DNA from: Candidatus Cloacimonadota bacterium
Lineage (GTDB): Bacteria > Cloacimonadota > Cloacimonadia > Cloacimonadales > Cloacimonadaceae
Direction: 5' to 3'
Assembly: GCA_023392795.1 (NCBI GenBank)
Contig: JAEWNJ010000038.1
Coordinates: 1-7,610 of the forward strand
Length of the DNA stretch: 7,610 nucleotides
Shown in pieces: positions 1-6,620 of the stretch; position 1 is the first letter of the stretch, and the number at the start of each line of letters is the position of its first letter. The notes below the pieces were generated by a model. That model made no database searches, was not told the DNA's origin, and saw only the letters and a program-made list of their open reading frames with translations. Both the position numbers and the translations under genes were made by a program.

Positions 1-116
1 TTCATGCCGGAACGCGCCGGTGAGGAGCCCTCGGTAGAGACAATTGTAGCTTGCCAGATGGCGCTATTATCCTTCAGATGATCCAGCAAGACTCCATAAT
101 ACATATTATTATGCAC
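1..116 (-). CDS. XdhC/CoxI-family protein, N-terminal fragment (cut by window edge)
   Basis: Only the first 38 codons are present; the gene runs off the left edge. The readable part contains IWQATIVSTEGSSPARSGM, which matches the N-terminal signature of XdhC/CoxI proteins (a hydrophobic strand, then a GSSP-x-x-x-G turn). XdhC proteins bind molybdopterin cofactor and help mature molybdenum hydroxylases such as xanthine dehydrogenase; some stand-alone family members have other or unknown roles. I chose the GTG at 116 because a G-rich GGGGGA lies 4 nt upstream. The in-frame ATG at 104 has no ribosome site at a useful distance and would lose four residues. With the GTG start the gene overlaps the last codons of the RNA methyltransferase by 8 nt, so it is probably the fourth gene of the lptD operon. 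The family call rests on a short stretch. Confidence 0.6.
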   Translation of the reverse strand, partial: MHNNMYYGVLLDHLKDNSAIWQATIVSTEGSSPARSGM

Positions 117-912
117 GATGTCCCCCAAACATGATCTGATAAGTGGCGATCGATGCAGCCACAGCCACATTCAAGGAGTTTTTCCAGCCCAATACCGGCA
201 AATAGATGATCCCATCGCATTGTGCTAGAGTCGGCGGAGCGATACCCAAGGCTTCATTACCCACTATAAGGGCAAGAGGGAAAGCAAAGTCTGTATCAAA
301 TGCAGAATGAGAGGGCTCGGCGGTTTCCAGGGCATAGACTGTTTTGCCAGCCCGGTGCAATTCCCCGATCACGTCGATCGTACTTTCTGCCTTGCGCCAG
401 GGTACTCTATCACAGGTGCCCAGGGCAGTCTTGGTCATATTGGGATGACTGGGATCGGGGGTGATGCCACACAGCACTAGTTCTGGGATGCCAAGGCATT
501 CACATAACCGGAATAATGAGCCCACATTGAACACGCTTCTCAGATTATCGGCCACCAGCGTGATCTGCGCAGATCGTGCCAGATCGGCTTCCGGAGCACA
601 CTTCGTGCCATCACCGGTACGCAGAGTGATCTGAGAATCCTTGTAGCTGCTATCGCCAAAATATTCTGCCAGGGCTCTCAGGCTGCGATACGGATCATCC
701 CCAAGGGCCTCGATGGCACGTGCCATCCGTGGGGGCAAAGCTTCACGGCACAGTGGGGTAAGCGAGGTAATATGTAGTAAAATCGAGGAATACTCAGCAG
801 GATGCCCCAGATGCTCTTCCAGAGCATGCAGAAGCTTGTGCAGCGCCTTGATCTGAGCATCGAAGCTGAAATTGGCAAACTTTTCCTTACTATAGCAGGC
901 AGAGTATTTCAT
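109..912 (-). CDS. SpoU/TrmH-family (SPOUT) RNA 2'-O-methyltransferase
   Basis: Probable S-adenosylmethionine-dependent RNA ribose methyltransferase of 267 residues. All three SpoU motifs are visible. Motif 1 is around residues 123-141 (DNLRSVFNVGSLFR followed by a CLGI turn). Motif 2 is IVGNEALGI at 216-224. Motif 3 is at 236-254 (IYLPVLGWKNSLNVAVAAS). Motifs 2 and 3 form the trefoil knot that binds the cofactor. The first 110 or so residues are mostly helical in appearance and do not resemble the usual L30e-like substrate domain of RlmB-type enzymes, so the target (tRNA or rRNA) cannot be assigned. The ATG at 912 overlaps the stop codon of the upstream phosphatase gene as ATGA. There is no Shine-Dalgarno sequence before it, so translation is probably coupled. 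It is the third gene of the lptD operon. Confidence 0.88.
   Translation of the reverse strand: MKYSACYSKEKFANFSFDAQIKALHKLLHALEEHLGHPAEYSSILLHITSLTPLCREALPPRMARAIEALGDDPYRSLRALAEYFGDSSYKDSQITLRTGDGTKCAPEADLARSAQITLVADNLRSVFNVGSLFRLCECLGIPELVLCGITPDPSHPNMTKTALGTCDRVPWRKAESTIDVIGELHRAGKTVYALETAEPSHSAFDTDFAFPLALIVGNEALGIAPPTLAQCDGIIYLPVLGWKNSLNVAVAASIATYQIMFGGHRA
121..126 (-). promoter_or_regulatory. Candidate ribosome binding site for the XdhC-like gene
   Basis: GGGGGA on the minus strand lies inside the 3' end of the methyltransferase gene, 4 nt before the GTG at 116 and 16 nt before the ATG at 104. It favours the GTG start. The spacing is slightly short, so this is a tentative call. Confidence 0.35.
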
Positions 913-1499
913 GAGTAGAATTTCTGGATCAACTGAGCCGCACAGAGGATGTTCTCACAGATAAAATCCGGCTTTAGCGCTTTCCCTGCCAGCATCTTAC
1001 GCATCTCGCCATCGCCGTTGCCTGTTTTCAGCAGGATGCTCTTCAATCCAGCGTTAATAGCAAAACCAATGTCGGTCTCACGATCGCCGATCATGAAGCT
1101 GCGCGCGGGATCGATACCCAGATCACGGTGAGCTTGTTTATACATACCGATACCGGGTTTACGGTCTTCATGGTGAATGTTGTAGGGCTCCACGATGCCC
1201 TCGATATGGTAGGGTGAAAAATAAACCCCATCCACTCTGACGCCCTCTTTTGCGATCAAATCCCGCATTTTCTGGTGCACTGCCTGCAGCTCTTCCATGC
1301 TCAGGTAAGCCCGGGCAATGCCGCTTTGATTGGTCACGATGATGATCTTGTAGTTCAGGGCTGCCAGGATGCGCAAGGCTTCCCCGGTCTCAGGGTATAG
1401 GTGATATCCCTCGGGATCCCTGATGTAGCCAAACTCATCGGGGGAAATGGTGCCATCCCGATCCAGGAAAACGGCGCGGTTAATACCTTTTACTATCAC
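909..1499 (-). CDS. gmhB: HAD-family phosphatase, GmhB / histidinol-phosphatase-like (D,D-heptose 1,7-bisphosphate phosphatase type)
   Basis: A 196-residue HAD hydrolase. Motif I is FLDRDGTI at 11-18 (nucleophile Asp13, acid/base Asp15). Motif II is VTNQSG at 55-60. The conserved Lys is in DRKPGIGM at 112-119. Motif IV is IGDRETDI at 137-144 (Asp139, Asp143). DRDGT, TNQSG, the KPG loop and the length match GmhB, which removes the C7 phosphate of D-glycero-D-manno-heptose 1,7-bisphosphate during LPS inner-core synthesis. The neighbouring lptD supports an LPS role. The structural zinc loop of classical GmhB (CPHH...CxCRKP) is present in outline as SPYH...HHEDRKP at 95-114, but all its cysteines are replaced. 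The start is a GTG 20 nt inside the 3' end of lptD; the only in-frame sequence further upstream is a TGA. A related sugar-phosphate or histidinol-phosphate phosphatase activity remains possible. Confidence 0.82.
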   Translation of the reverse strand: MIVKGINRAVFLDRDGTISPDEFGYIRDPEGYHLYPETGEALRILAALNYKIIIVTNQSGIARAYLSMEELQAVHQKMRDLIAKEGVRVDGVYFSPYHIEGIVEPYNIHHEDRKPGIGMYKQAHRDLGIDPARSFMIGDRETDIGFAINAGLKSILLKTGNGDGEMRKMLAGKALKPDFICENILCAAQLIQKFYS

Positions 1500-3879
1500 G
1501 AGTCTGAAGCTTCAGGGCATCCGGGAATTGTGTATTGAAGAACACAATACGGTAATCCCAGTATTCGTTGCGCTTGTTAAAGGTAATATCCAGCTTCCAG
1601 CAATGCAGATCGCGAGTGAGGCGAAGGCCTTGCGAGATCAGTTCTTTCGTCTTTAGATTGTAAAAATTGGTGTATCCCAGACTGTAGTTTTTGGTTAGCT
1701 TGAGACTGGCGTTTAGACGTAAATTTTGAGTTTTTGGCTCTAGTAGGCTTTTAGGCGCGAAGAGATCATGATTGATCGCCAGATTCCAGCCGCTGTCCTG
1801 TGTCGCCGTCAAGCTTTCTTCCTCTGTGTTCTGTTGATCGCCAAAGACCTGGAAACTGCGATTTTTGGGAGCCACAAAGTAGTCATGGTATGGTGCATTT
1901 CCCGCCAGCGTGATACCCTGAGAAAAATACTGGGACTCAATGGCAGGATCAGTCACCTGGATTTCATAAGTCTTTTGGCTCAGGTTTAGCTGCGCAGTAT
2001 AGCCCAGTTTCAGAGCATCCAGTTTGAAGCTGCCATTCTCCAGCTTACCCAGATCGAAAGTACCGGGACGGAAGGCAATAGTGTGGCTGATGTTGCCAAA
2101 ACGCTTCTTGTCCTTGTAAAGATTGGCGCCTATTCTGCTATTCCAACTGAAGAGTTCGTTCAATTTCCTGATATTTGTATCTCTGCCCAGTTTCAGCTGC
2201 CATTTCTGATCCAGCCCGAAAGTCAGATTGGCCTGTTTGCCGCCCTGGCGCAATGCGATCCCGCCAAAGCTATAGAAATCGCCATTATCCTTGAAATCAG
2301 GCTGATAACTGAGCCCCACCACTGGACTCAGAGTGTGACGAACGGCGCTGATATCTCCCTTTTGGAAGTTCCTCACGCCATAGAGATTGAAACTGCTGTA
2401 CACCGATGCCGACCAATCGTTGCCTCTCACCCATTTCTTGTCGTTCTTGTCCCGGTCAAACCAGGCTTCGGAATAATCCATACTCTGGCGCAAGTTTAGC
2501 CATCCCCGGTAGTTATAGGTATTGGAAAGTCCCAGAACATGCTTCATACCCAGATGGTGATCCACCAGGAAGCGGGTGGAATCAGCCGGATCGGTCACGT
2601 TGTTCCAGATATAGTCCTGAAACTCGGGATCGGAGCGTCGAATATTACCGCTGTGGTCCAGCCGCGTGTTGTAATACCAGCTCAAGCCGCTGTACCAGGC
2701 GCTGGCACTGCCGCCGAAAAGCTCGTATAGCGGACGGGTGGGGAGAGACCAGCTCGCGGTGGGCAGGTTTAGATTGGCAGTGTCGTTGATCAAATCCTGA
2801 TTGTAGAGTGCGCCGGCATTCAAATAGGTGTTCCCGATCGGCTTACGATATGATATGCTGGAAGTAAGCCACTGCGCCAGAGACTCATCCAGGATGTCAC
2901 TGCTTTCGTAGATGCGTTTGTTGCTCACAAAATCCAGCGTAACATCCAAAGAACTCTTCTCCGGCAGATCGTGATGGTGATTACCCTTTAGCGACCAATC
3001 ATAGGATGTTCCCACACTATTGATGTTCTTCTGATAGGAGGCTTTCAATCCGCCACTGTAATAGTATCGCTTTGTATAGTTGGTATCAAAATGTGTCTTC
3101 CATCCAGTCTTCTCCATCAGGTCGAGACCCACGGTAAAGTCTGCGAACTCCTTGTAAGGGTAATAGTAAGCAAAGTCCCGCAGGTACTTGCCATCGGTGT
3201 TGTTGTACCCCGGAGCCGGGATCAGGAAGCCAGCCTGCCGTCCCCGTTTGATACTCATCGTGATAAAGGGAAAATAAAAGATGGGCAGATGGTTCACATA
3301 GGCCAGCACGTGCTTGCCCACCACCTTGTCCTTTTGATACACCCGCATCGCCTTGGCCCAAAACCAGTAGCTGGGGTCCTCCAGATCGCAAGTGGTAAAG
3401 CTGCCGCCATCAATATCATAGATGCTTGAACCAGTTTTCCGGATTTCATCCCCGCTGTAGTAGCCATTTTCGATGAAGCTTTCTCCATCGGCCAGGATGC
3501 CCGTTTGCGTGCGAACGTCGTAACGCACATTTGATCCGATCAGGAGTTGATCGCCATCCCGGAGCAACGTGTTTCCCCAGGTCCTTGCCTGCTCCCGCTT
3601 GAGGTCGATATATAGGGAATCCGCCCGGATATTGGAAGTGGCATAATCCACTGAAGTATCGCCATAGAGATAGATCTGTTCAGTGTCATAATATGCCCGG
3701 ATGCTATCGGCTTCATAGAAAAGGGAATCAAGGGCCGAGGTTTCATTCAGATCCACCTTCAGACTATCGGCAAACAAGCTGTCCGCCCCAGCGGGCACGA
3801 CAGACCCCGGCTCACTTTGAGCACGGAGCAGACAAGCCGCCGCAATGGTTAGCAGGACAAATAGTATCTTTATCTTCAT
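1480..3879 (-). CDS. lptD: LPS-assembly outer-membrane protein LptD
   Basis: Outer-membrane beta-barrel that inserts lipopolysaccharide into the outer leaflet, working with a periplasmic LptA-like bridge and the LptE lipoprotein (neither is in the window). The protein is 799 residues from the ATG at 3879. That start begins a clean signal peptide (basic MKIK, hydrophobic core, likely cleavage after LLRA at residue 20). The open frame extends 15 codons further to a TTG at 3924, but this would put a hydrophilic stretch before the signal. Residues of about 55-160 resemble the OstA/LptA jellyroll. LptD hallmarks follow: GSFTTCD at 159-165, LPIFYFPF at 198-205, and GRQAGFLIPAPG at 213-224. The rest is a long run of alternating aromatic strands (barrel). 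After signal removal only two cysteines remain, Cys164 and Cys760, placed like an E. coli LptD interdomain disulfide. There is no clear Shine-Dalgarno before the ATG. It is the first gene of the minus-strand operon. Confidence 0.9.
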   Translation of the reverse strand: MKIKILFVLLTIAAACLLRAQSEPGSVVPAGADSLFADSLKVDLNETSALDSLFYEADSIRAYYDTEQIYLYGDTSVDYATSNIRADSLYIDLKREQARTWGNTLLRDGDQLLIGSNVRYDVRTQTGILADGESFIENGYYSGDEIRKTGSSIYDIDGGSFTTCDLEDPSYWFWAKAMRVYQKDKVVGKHVLAYVNHLPIFYFPFITMSIKRGRQAGFLIPAPGYNNTDGKYLRDFAYYYPYKEFADFTVGLDLMEKTGWKTHFDTNYTKRYYYSGGLKASYQKNINSVGTSYDWSLKGNHHHDLPEKSSLDVTLDFVSNKRIYESSDILDESLAQWLTSSISYRKPIGNTYLNAGALYNQDLINDTANLNLPTASWSLPTRPLYELFGGSASAWYSGLSWYYNTRLDHSGNIRRSDPEFQDYIWNNVTDPADSTRFLVDHHLGMKHVLGLSNTYNYRGWLNLRQSMDYSEAWFDRDKNDKKWVRGNDWSASVYSSFNLYGVRNFQKGDISAVRHTLSPVVGLSYQPDFKDNGDFYSFGGIALRQGGKQANLTFGLDQKWQLKLGRDTNIRKLNELFSWNSRIGANLYKDKKRFGNISHTIAFRPGTFDLGKLENGSFKLDALKLGYTAQLNLSQKTYEIQVTDPAIESQYFSQGITLAGNAPYHDYFVAPKNRSFQVFGDQQNTEEESLTATQDSGWNLAINHDLFAPKSLLEPKTQNLRLNASLKLTKNYSLGYTNFYNLKTKELISQGLRLTRDLHCWKLDITFNKRNEYWDYRIVFFNTQFPDALKLQTRDSKRY

Positions 3880-3972
3880 CGTTATGAGCAGTAACTTTAG
3901 TTTTGAACCTGCCCCTGGTGTCAAGCAAATCGTGTTTGATCCCTGAAAAAGCCCGGCTCAAGATAAAACGGC

Positions 3973-4001
3973 TTGACCTAAATGGCCATGTTTTATATCA
4001 T
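3973..4001 (+). promoter_or_regulatory. Sigma70-type promoter for the ferredoxin-AOR operon
   Basis: TTGACC at 3973-3978 (5 of 6 to the -35 consensus) and TATCAT at 3996-4001 (5 of 6 to the -10 consensus) are separated by exactly 17 bp. Transcription would begin near 4008 and leave a leader of about 27 nt. That leader carries the AGGAG ribosome site at 4021-4025, 9 nt before the ferredoxin ATG. Confidence 0.65.
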
Positions 4002-4004
4002 GGC
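3985..4004. promoter_or_regulatory. Candidate operator: inverted repeat GCCATG-N8-CATGGC over the -10 box
   Basis: Two perfect 6-bp arms (3985-3990 and 3999-4004) flank an AT-only 8-bp centre. The repeat lies across the -10 element, where a dimeric helix-turn-helix repressor would block polymerase. It matches no operator I recognise (not the FNR or CRP consensus). The left arm is also part of an 8-bp palindrome, ATGGCCAT, at 3982-3989. A regulator is inferred; none is encoded in the window. Confidence 0.4.
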
Positions 4005-4034
4005 ATTACATGAATATCTTAGGAGTACAAGGCG

Positions 4035-4418
4035 ATGAAAGTGCTGAAAACTTATCCGGATAAGTGTATCTCTTGCCATGTCTGCGAGAGTACTTGTTCG
4101 AATCTCTATTTCAAAGAGGATAACGCAGATTTATCCTGCATTCAGATTCACGACGTTAACACACCACCAGAGATGAATGTCTGCAACCAGTGTCAAACCT
4201 GCGTGGCAGCGTGTCCGACCTGTGCCATCACAGTTAATAGCCAGGGAGTGGTGATGATCTCGCGCAATCTGTGCATCGGCTGTCTCATGTGTGTGGCGGT
4301 ATGCCCCACAAATTCGATGCGCACTGCCTTCGGTAAACACAATCCCTTCAAATGCATTGCTTGCGGAGCCTGCGTAAAGACCTGCCCCGCCGAGGCATTG
4401 GCGATAGTTCAGGAATAA
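4035..4418 (+). CDS. Polyferredoxin with four 4Fe-4S motifs, electron-transfer subunit of the AOR
   Basis: A 127-residue cytoplasmic iron-sulfur protein with no signal peptide or membrane segment. It has four CxxCxxCxxxC motifs: Cys11-14-17-21, 50-53-56-60, 80-83-86-90 and 107-110-113-117. These sixteen ligands suit four [4Fe-4S] clusters in two ferredoxin-like repeats, as in DmsB/HycB-type subunits. Two more cysteines (35 and 63) are outside the motifs. The last three motifs end in Cys-Pro; the first does not (CSN). The gene starts 9 nt after an AGGAG site and ends 12 nt before the aldehyde oxidoreductase gene. The four-cluster layout next to an AOR resembles AorA of the Aromatoleum AorABC enzyme and YdhY next to YdhV in E. 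coli. The inferred role is to carry electrons between the tungsten enzyme and a soluble ferredoxin or another partner. Confidence 0.9.
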   Translation: MKVLKTYPDKCISCHVCESTCSNLYFKEDNADLSCIQIHDVNTPPEMNVCNQCQTCVAACPTCAITVNSQGVVMISRNLCIGCLMCVAVCPTNSMRTAFGKHNPFKCIACGACVKTCPAEALAIVQE

Positions 4419-4430
4419 GGAGTCACAAAC

Positions 4431-6563
4431 ATGGAACGCAAAGTATTGGCAGAATATAAGTACGACCTCAAACCCATCGTTCGGGGCTACAACAAGAGAA
4501 CCCTGTATGTAAACGTGGGTGATAAACAGATCAAGGAAAAGCCCGTAAGCGACATGATGATCGACAAGTTCACCGGGGGCAAGGGCTTTGACCTTTACCT
4601 GATGTGGCACGGCGTGAAAGACGATACTAAATGGAACGATCCCGAAAACGAGATCTGCATTTCCTTTGGTCCTTTGTGCGGCAACACCTCTTATCCCGGC
4701 AGCGGAAAATCGATCGTAACCACCATCTCCCCTCTCACTGGCATTCCCGTGGATTGCAACGTGGGCGGCCACTTCGGACCTTATACCAAGTTTTCGGGAT
4801 GGGATGCTCTGGAGCTGCAGGGTAAAGCTGACGAGGATGTGATAGTCTTCATCGATGGTGACAAAGGCATCGTACAGATCCTCAGCGCGCCTGACCAGGT
4901 GATCAACAGCCATATCCTGGCAGAGGAACTGCACAAGGAGTTTGCCGGCTCGGATGAGCACCTGCAACATGTGTCCGTGGTTTCTTCCGGTTCCGCTTCC
5001 GATCACACATTGATCACGTGTCTCAATTTTTCCTTTTGGGATAAGCGCCGCAAGGTAGCGCGTTTGAAACAAGCCGGACGTGGCGGGACTGGTACTGTTT
5101 TTCGCAATAAAGGCATCAAAGCATTGGTGGTGAAATACTCCGGACTCAAAGTGGACAAAAACGACCCCGCCGATCTGGAAACATTGCAAAAGACAGGACT
5201 CAAGCTGCATAAGGAGATCGAAGCCGGCGATGCTGATCAATGCCGGATGCACCAGGTAGGTACCGCGCACCTGATGGAGATCATGAACGATTATGACCTC
5301 CTGCCCATACGCAACTTCAAATACGGCCAGATGCCTGAAGCCATCGGCCTGCACTCTCGGGAGTTTACCAAGCTGTTTACCCAGGGCATGGCAGATGGTT
5401 GCTGGTATGGCTGCTCGCTTTCCTGCTGCAAAGCGGTGGACAATTTCAAGCCTCGCACCGGCCCATACAAAGGCCAGCCGGTCTGCGTGGATGGTCCCGA
5501 ATATGAAACAGCCGCGGGCTGCGGCTCCAATATCTGCGTCTGGGATCCCAAAGACGTGGTGGAAATCAATTTCTATTGCGATACCTACGGCGTGGATACC
5601 ATCTCCTTTGGCACCAGCACCGCTTTCGTGATGGAGTGCTATGAAAACGGCATCCTCAATAAAGAACGTACCGGTGGGTTGGAACTGAACTGGGGCAATG
5701 CCGATGCCGCCCTGGAGCTACTCCACCAAATGGCGCGCGGAGAAGGCTTTGGTCTCATCGTGGGTCAAGGTGTGCGCCGCATGAAGAAGATCTTTACCGA
5801 GCAGTATGGCGCTGATCCCAAGTTCCTGCAGGACATCGGCATGGAAGCCAAAGGTCTGGAATATTCCCAGTATATGAGCAAAGAATCCCTGGCGCAACAG
5901 GGTGGCTATACTCTTGCCCTCAAGGGTCCCCAGCACGACGAAGCCTGGCTGATCTTTATGGATATGGTAAACAACCACATCCCCACTTTCAAGGACAAAG
6001 CTGAAGCCCTGCACTACTTCCCCATGTTCCGTACCTGGTTTGGGCTCCAGGGTCTGTGCAAATTGCCCTGGAACGACATTGAACCGGCTGATAACGCCCA
6101 AACTGATGAACCTGCCAAGGTGCCCGAGCACGTGCAAAACTACGTGGATATCTACAAGGCCATAACCGGAAAACCGATGGACAAACACGAACTGATCCGG
6201 CAAAGCGAACGCGTCTATAACTTCCAAAAGGTTTTCTGCATGCGCATGGGCGGCGGTCGCCGGATCGACGACGTCCCGCCTTATCGTGCCGTTGGCCCCG
6301 TCACCGAGGAGGAATACCTCTCCCGCCTGGAACGTTATGATAACCTTATGAGAGATAAGATTGGCATCGATCCCACTGGTAAAAGCACGAGTGAAAAGAT
6401 GGAAATCACCCGCAATTACCGTGAAGATCAGTACCAGCAGCTAATCGATGCTGTGTACGATCGTAAAGGCTGGACCCGTGAAGGAGTTCCCACTCCCGAA
6501 CACCTGAAGAGCATCGGGATGGACCTGCCGGAAGTGATGGAAGTAGTCAACCGCTATCTGTAG
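4431..6563 (+). CDS. aor: Aldehyde:ferredoxin oxidoreductase family tungstopterin enzyme
   Basis: A 710-residue catalytic subunit of the AOR family, which oxidises aldehydes to carboxylates (or runs in reverse) with a bis-tungstopterin and one [4Fe-4S] cluster. The N-terminal domain (about 20-235) has FTGGKGFDLYL at 47-57, SGKSIVTTISPLTG at 91-104 and the AGRGGTG cofactor loop at 215-221. Candidate cluster ligands are Cys324, Cys328, Cys332 and Cys543. GPEYET at 355-360 and GPQHDEA at 499-505 probably supply the active-site Glu and His. DTYGVD at 384-389 fits the first DxxGxD pterin loop; the second reads GLQGLC at 538-543, without the Asp. It is longer than Pyrococcus AOR (about 605 residues), partly through an insertion near 622-668. 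An AAGGAG site lies 8 nt before the ATG. The gene is second in the operon, followed by a terminator. The physiological substrate is unknown, and a BamB- or YdhV-like role is an alternative. Confidence 0.92.
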   Translation: MERKVLAEYKYDLKPIVRGYNKRTLYVNVGDKQIKEKPVSDMMIDKFTGGKGFDLYLMWHGVKDDTKWNDPENEICISFGPLCGNTSYPGSGKSIVTTISPLTGIPVDCNVGGHFGPYTKFSGWDALELQGKADEDVIVFIDGDKGIVQILSAPDQVINSHILAEELHKEFAGSDEHLQHVSVVSSGSASDHTLITCLNFSFWDKRRKVARLKQAGRGGTGTVFRNKGIKALVVKYSGLKVDKNDPADLETLQKTGLKLHKEIEAGDADQCRMHQVGTAHLMEIMNDYDLLPIRNFKYGQMPEAIGLHSREFTKLFTQGMADGCWYGCSLSCCKAVDNFKPRTGPYKGQPVCVDGPEYETAAGCGSNICVWDPKDVVEINFYCDTYGVDTISFGTSTAFVMECYENGILNKERTGGLELNWGNADAALELLHQMARGEGFGLIVGQGVRRMKKIFTEQYGADPKFLQDIGMEAKGLEYSQYMSKESLAQQGGYTLALKGPQHDEAWLIFMDMVNNHIPTFKDKAEALHYFPMFRTWFGLQGLCKLPWNDIEPADNAQTDEPAKVPEHVQNYVDIYKAITGKPMDKHELIRQSERVYNFQKVFCMRMGGGRRIDDVPPYRAVGPVTEEEYLSRLERYDNLMRDKIGIDPTGKSTSEKMEITRNYREDQYQQLIDAVYDRKGWTREGVPTPEHLKSIGMDLPEVMEVVNRYL

Positions 6564-6587
6564 CGTAAGAACTATATACATGTATCC

Positions 6588-6620
6588 CAAGGGCTTGCCA
6601 GATGGTGAGCCCTTGTTTTT
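6588..6620 (+). terminator. Intrinsic terminator of the ferredoxin-AOR operon
   Basis: CAAGGGCT (6588-6595) pairs perfectly with AGCCCTTG (6608-6615). Two G-U wobbles and two C-G pairs extend the stem inward to an AGAT loop, and a run of five T follows (6616-6620). It begins 25 nt after the AOR stop codon. Confidence 0.88.

Noticed and set aside
3880..3924. Upstream extension of lptD to a TTG at 3924
   Set aside because: It would place 15 hydrophilic residues before a good signal peptide. The TTG is also the start of a TTGACA sequence that looks more like a -35 element.
3894..3924. Promoter for lptD: TTGACA at 3924-3919 with TAAAGT at 3899-3894
   Set aside because: The -35 is perfect, but the spacer is 19 bp, the -10 is only 4 of 6, and the implied leader would be under 10 nt. 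Too weak to list as a feature, though some promoter must lie in this region.
4131..5354. A 407-codon open frame on the minus strand opposite the ferredoxin and AOR genes
   Set aside because: It is antisense to two clearly conserved genes. Its product is a low-complexity mix rich in His, Val and Phe with no motif, typical of a shadow frame caused by the codon use of the real genes.
5718..6227. A 169-codon minus-strand open frame inside the AOR gene
   Set aside because: It is an antisense shadow of a conserved coding region with no recognisable domain and no ribosome site.
6576..6585. Perfect 10-bp palindrome ATACATGTAT just after the AOR stop codon
   Set aside because: It has no loop for a hairpin, is AT-rich and lies between a stop codon and a terminator; it is likely chance.
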